From an uncultured Spirochaetaceae bacterium (GTDB lineage Bacteria; Spirochaetota; Spirochaetia; Treponematales; Treponemataceae): 13,163 nt of DNA. This document shows, in pieces, positions 12,674 to 13,163 of this stretch (position 1 is its first letter; each line of letters starts with the position of its first letter). Made by a program: the position numbers and the translations under genes. The DNA lies in NCBI GenBank assembly GCA_902796985.1, contig CADBRC010000306.1, positions 1 through 13,163 of the forward strand, given 5' to 3'. The notes under the pieces were generated by a model. It saw nothing but the letters and a program-made list of their open reading frames with translations. It was not told where the DNA came from and ran no database searches.

Positions 12674-12964
12674 TTAGGCTTCCTTCTCGTCCTTCAGGAC
12701 GAAAAGATAGCGCAGAAGGTTGGTGTTCAGCTTGAACTGCCTGTCCATCTCGGAAATCTTGGCAGGGTTCGCCCTGATGTGCAGGAGGACGAAACGTCCG
12801 CGGCGCAGCTTGTTGATTTCATAGGTGAGGTCGCGGTCGCCGAAGGGCTCTTCCTTCTCAATCTCCGCTCCAAAGGTTGCGAGGTCGGCCTTAAGCGTAT
12901 CCGAACCCGCCTTGAACTTATCCTCCGCTTCCGGATAGATAGTCATGAGCTCATACTTTCTCAT
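12674..12964 (-). CDS. rpsF: 30S ribosomal protein S6
   Basis: This 96-residue S6 has the canonical N-terminus MRKYELMTIYPEA and the central FGDRDLTYEINKLRRGRFVLLHIRA region, and ends in LLRYLFVLKDEKEA. S6 binds S18 in the platform of the small subunit. The ATG at 12964 follows AAGGAG at an eight-base spacing. A longer open frame reaches to 13054, but its extra residues cover the promoter and leader hairpin and do not look like S6. First gene of the operon; in many bacteria the S6:S18 complex represses this operon through the rpsF leader. Confidence 0.97.
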   Translation of the reverse strand: MRKYELMTIYPEAEDKFKAGSDTLKADLATFGAEIEKEEPFGDRDLTYEINKLRRGRFVLLHIRANPAKISEMDRQFKLNTNLLRYLFVLKDEKEA

Positions 12965-12992
12965 AGTACAATCTCCTTTTGGTCTAAATTTG

Positions 12993-13013
12993 GGAGCGGC
13001 ACTCGTCCGCTCC
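12993..13013 (-). promoter_or_regulatory. rpsF: rpsF leader hairpin, possible S6:S18 autoregulatory element
   Basis: GGAGCGG (12993-12999) pairs with CCGCTCC (13007-13013) around a 7-base loop. The hairpin begins about six bases from the predicted transcription start and ends about 29 bases before the ATG. The S6:S18 complex is known in other bacteria to bind a small leader stem containing an unpaired CCG; CCG is present here next to the loop, but I cannot confirm the match. Confidence 0.4.
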
Positions 13014-13025
13014 AAGGGGTACACC

Positions 13026-13054
13026 ACTATATCAAATCTCCCCGCCCTCGTCAA
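13026..13054 (-). promoter_or_regulatory. Strong sigma-70-type promoter of the rpsF operon
   Basis: On the minus strand TTGACG (13049-13054) and TATAGT (13026-13031) are 17 bases apart, each one base off or close to consensus. Transcription would start near 13019, giving a leader of about 55 bases that holds the hairpin at 12993-13013 and the AAGGAG ribosome site. Confidence 0.8.
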
Positions 13055-13074
13055 GACGGGGCCGCGCGTGCAGC

Positions 13075-13163
13075 GCGAAGCTCAAGCTTTTTTCCCCGTG
13101 AAGCTCAAGCTTTTTTCCCCGTGAAGCTTAAGCTTCTTTCCCCGTGAAGCTTAAGCTTCTTTC
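13075..13163. repeat. Tandem array of 23-base palindrome-containing repeats, continuing past the window end
   Basis: Four head-to-tail units start at 13075, 13098, 13121 and 13144 (the last cut by the window edge at 20 bases). Each reads GTGAAGCT(C/T)AAGCTT then (T/C)TTTCCCC; the first begins GCG instead of GTG. Units 3 and 4 contain the perfect 14-base palindrome GAAGCTTAAGCTTC. Units 1 and 2 differ by C in the centre and T after the palindrome. The 23-base period is a little over two helical turns. The array ends 20 bases upstream of the rpsF -35 box. Confidence 0.85.

Noticed and set aside
12965..13054. Longer S6 reading frame beginning at 13054
   Set aside because: The extra 30 residues cover the promoter and leader hairpin, do not resemble S6, and the ATG at 12964 has a good ribosome site and canonical MRKYELM start.
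13075..13163. CRISPR array
   Set aside because: The 23-base units follow each other without spacers, so this is a tandem repeat and not a repeat-spacer array.

Overview
The window is about 13.2 kb of GC-rich, gene-dense bacterial chromosome. It most resembles a Treponema-like spirochaete. The evidence is the gene order rpsF-ssb-rpsR-rplI, a membrane-bound class III adenylate cyclase, carbohydrate-responsive LacI regulation next to a cellobiose-epimerase-type enzyme, and several small membrane or orphan genes. This taxonomic call rests on gene content only and is moderate to low confidence. GTG and TTG starts are used alongside ATG.

Layout, left to right. At 3-452 (+) is the C-terminal end of an unrecognised protein. 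At 643-1641 (-) is a six-segment voltage-gated-type K+ channel with a C-terminal TrkA_C-like domain. It is divergent from a SanA/DUF218 membrane protein (1791-2462, +). Two small minus-strand membrane genes follow: a DUF2752-like protein with no obvious start codon (2568-2807, frame open to 2855) and a TM2-domain protein (2873-3208). Next comes a plus-strand sugar and amine block: a LacI-family repressor (3499-4533), an AGE/cellobiose 2-epimerase-type enzyme (4542-5819), a fold-type III PLP decarboxylase of the ornithine decarboxylase type (5919-7091) and a ChbG/YdjC-family deacetylase (7110-8021). It runs tail to tail into a minus-strand pair, a metallo-beta-lactamase-fold hydrolase (8018-8596) that overlaps an upstream pentapeptide-repeat protein (8593-9276). 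A six-TM HAMP-adenylate cyclase follows (9384-10949, -). The right end is the ribosomal/replication operon read right to left: rpsF, ssb, rpsR, rplI. It starts from a strong sigma-70-type promoter at 13026-13054 and ends at a clear intrinsic terminator at 11057-11086.

How the genes may work together: LacI and the epimerase form a two-gene unit (stop and Shine-Dalgarno overlap) that probably senses and converts beta-1,4-linked disaccharides, although no transporter or phosphorylase lies inside the window. The decarboxylase and deacetylase are probably co-transcribed. The hydrolase and pentapeptide protein are translationally coupled by a GTGA overlap. The cyclase is predicted to make cAMP at the membrane.

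The most unusual non-coding features are an array of at least four 23-bp palindrome-containing tandem repeats just upstream of the rpsF promoter (13075 to window end), promoters placed so close to start codons that leaderless mRNAs are predicted (sanA-like, lacI and pentapeptide genes), helically spaced GCTAAA-like repeats over the lacI promoter, and long hairpins between genes. No transposon, CRISPR array, tRNA or rRNA was seen.
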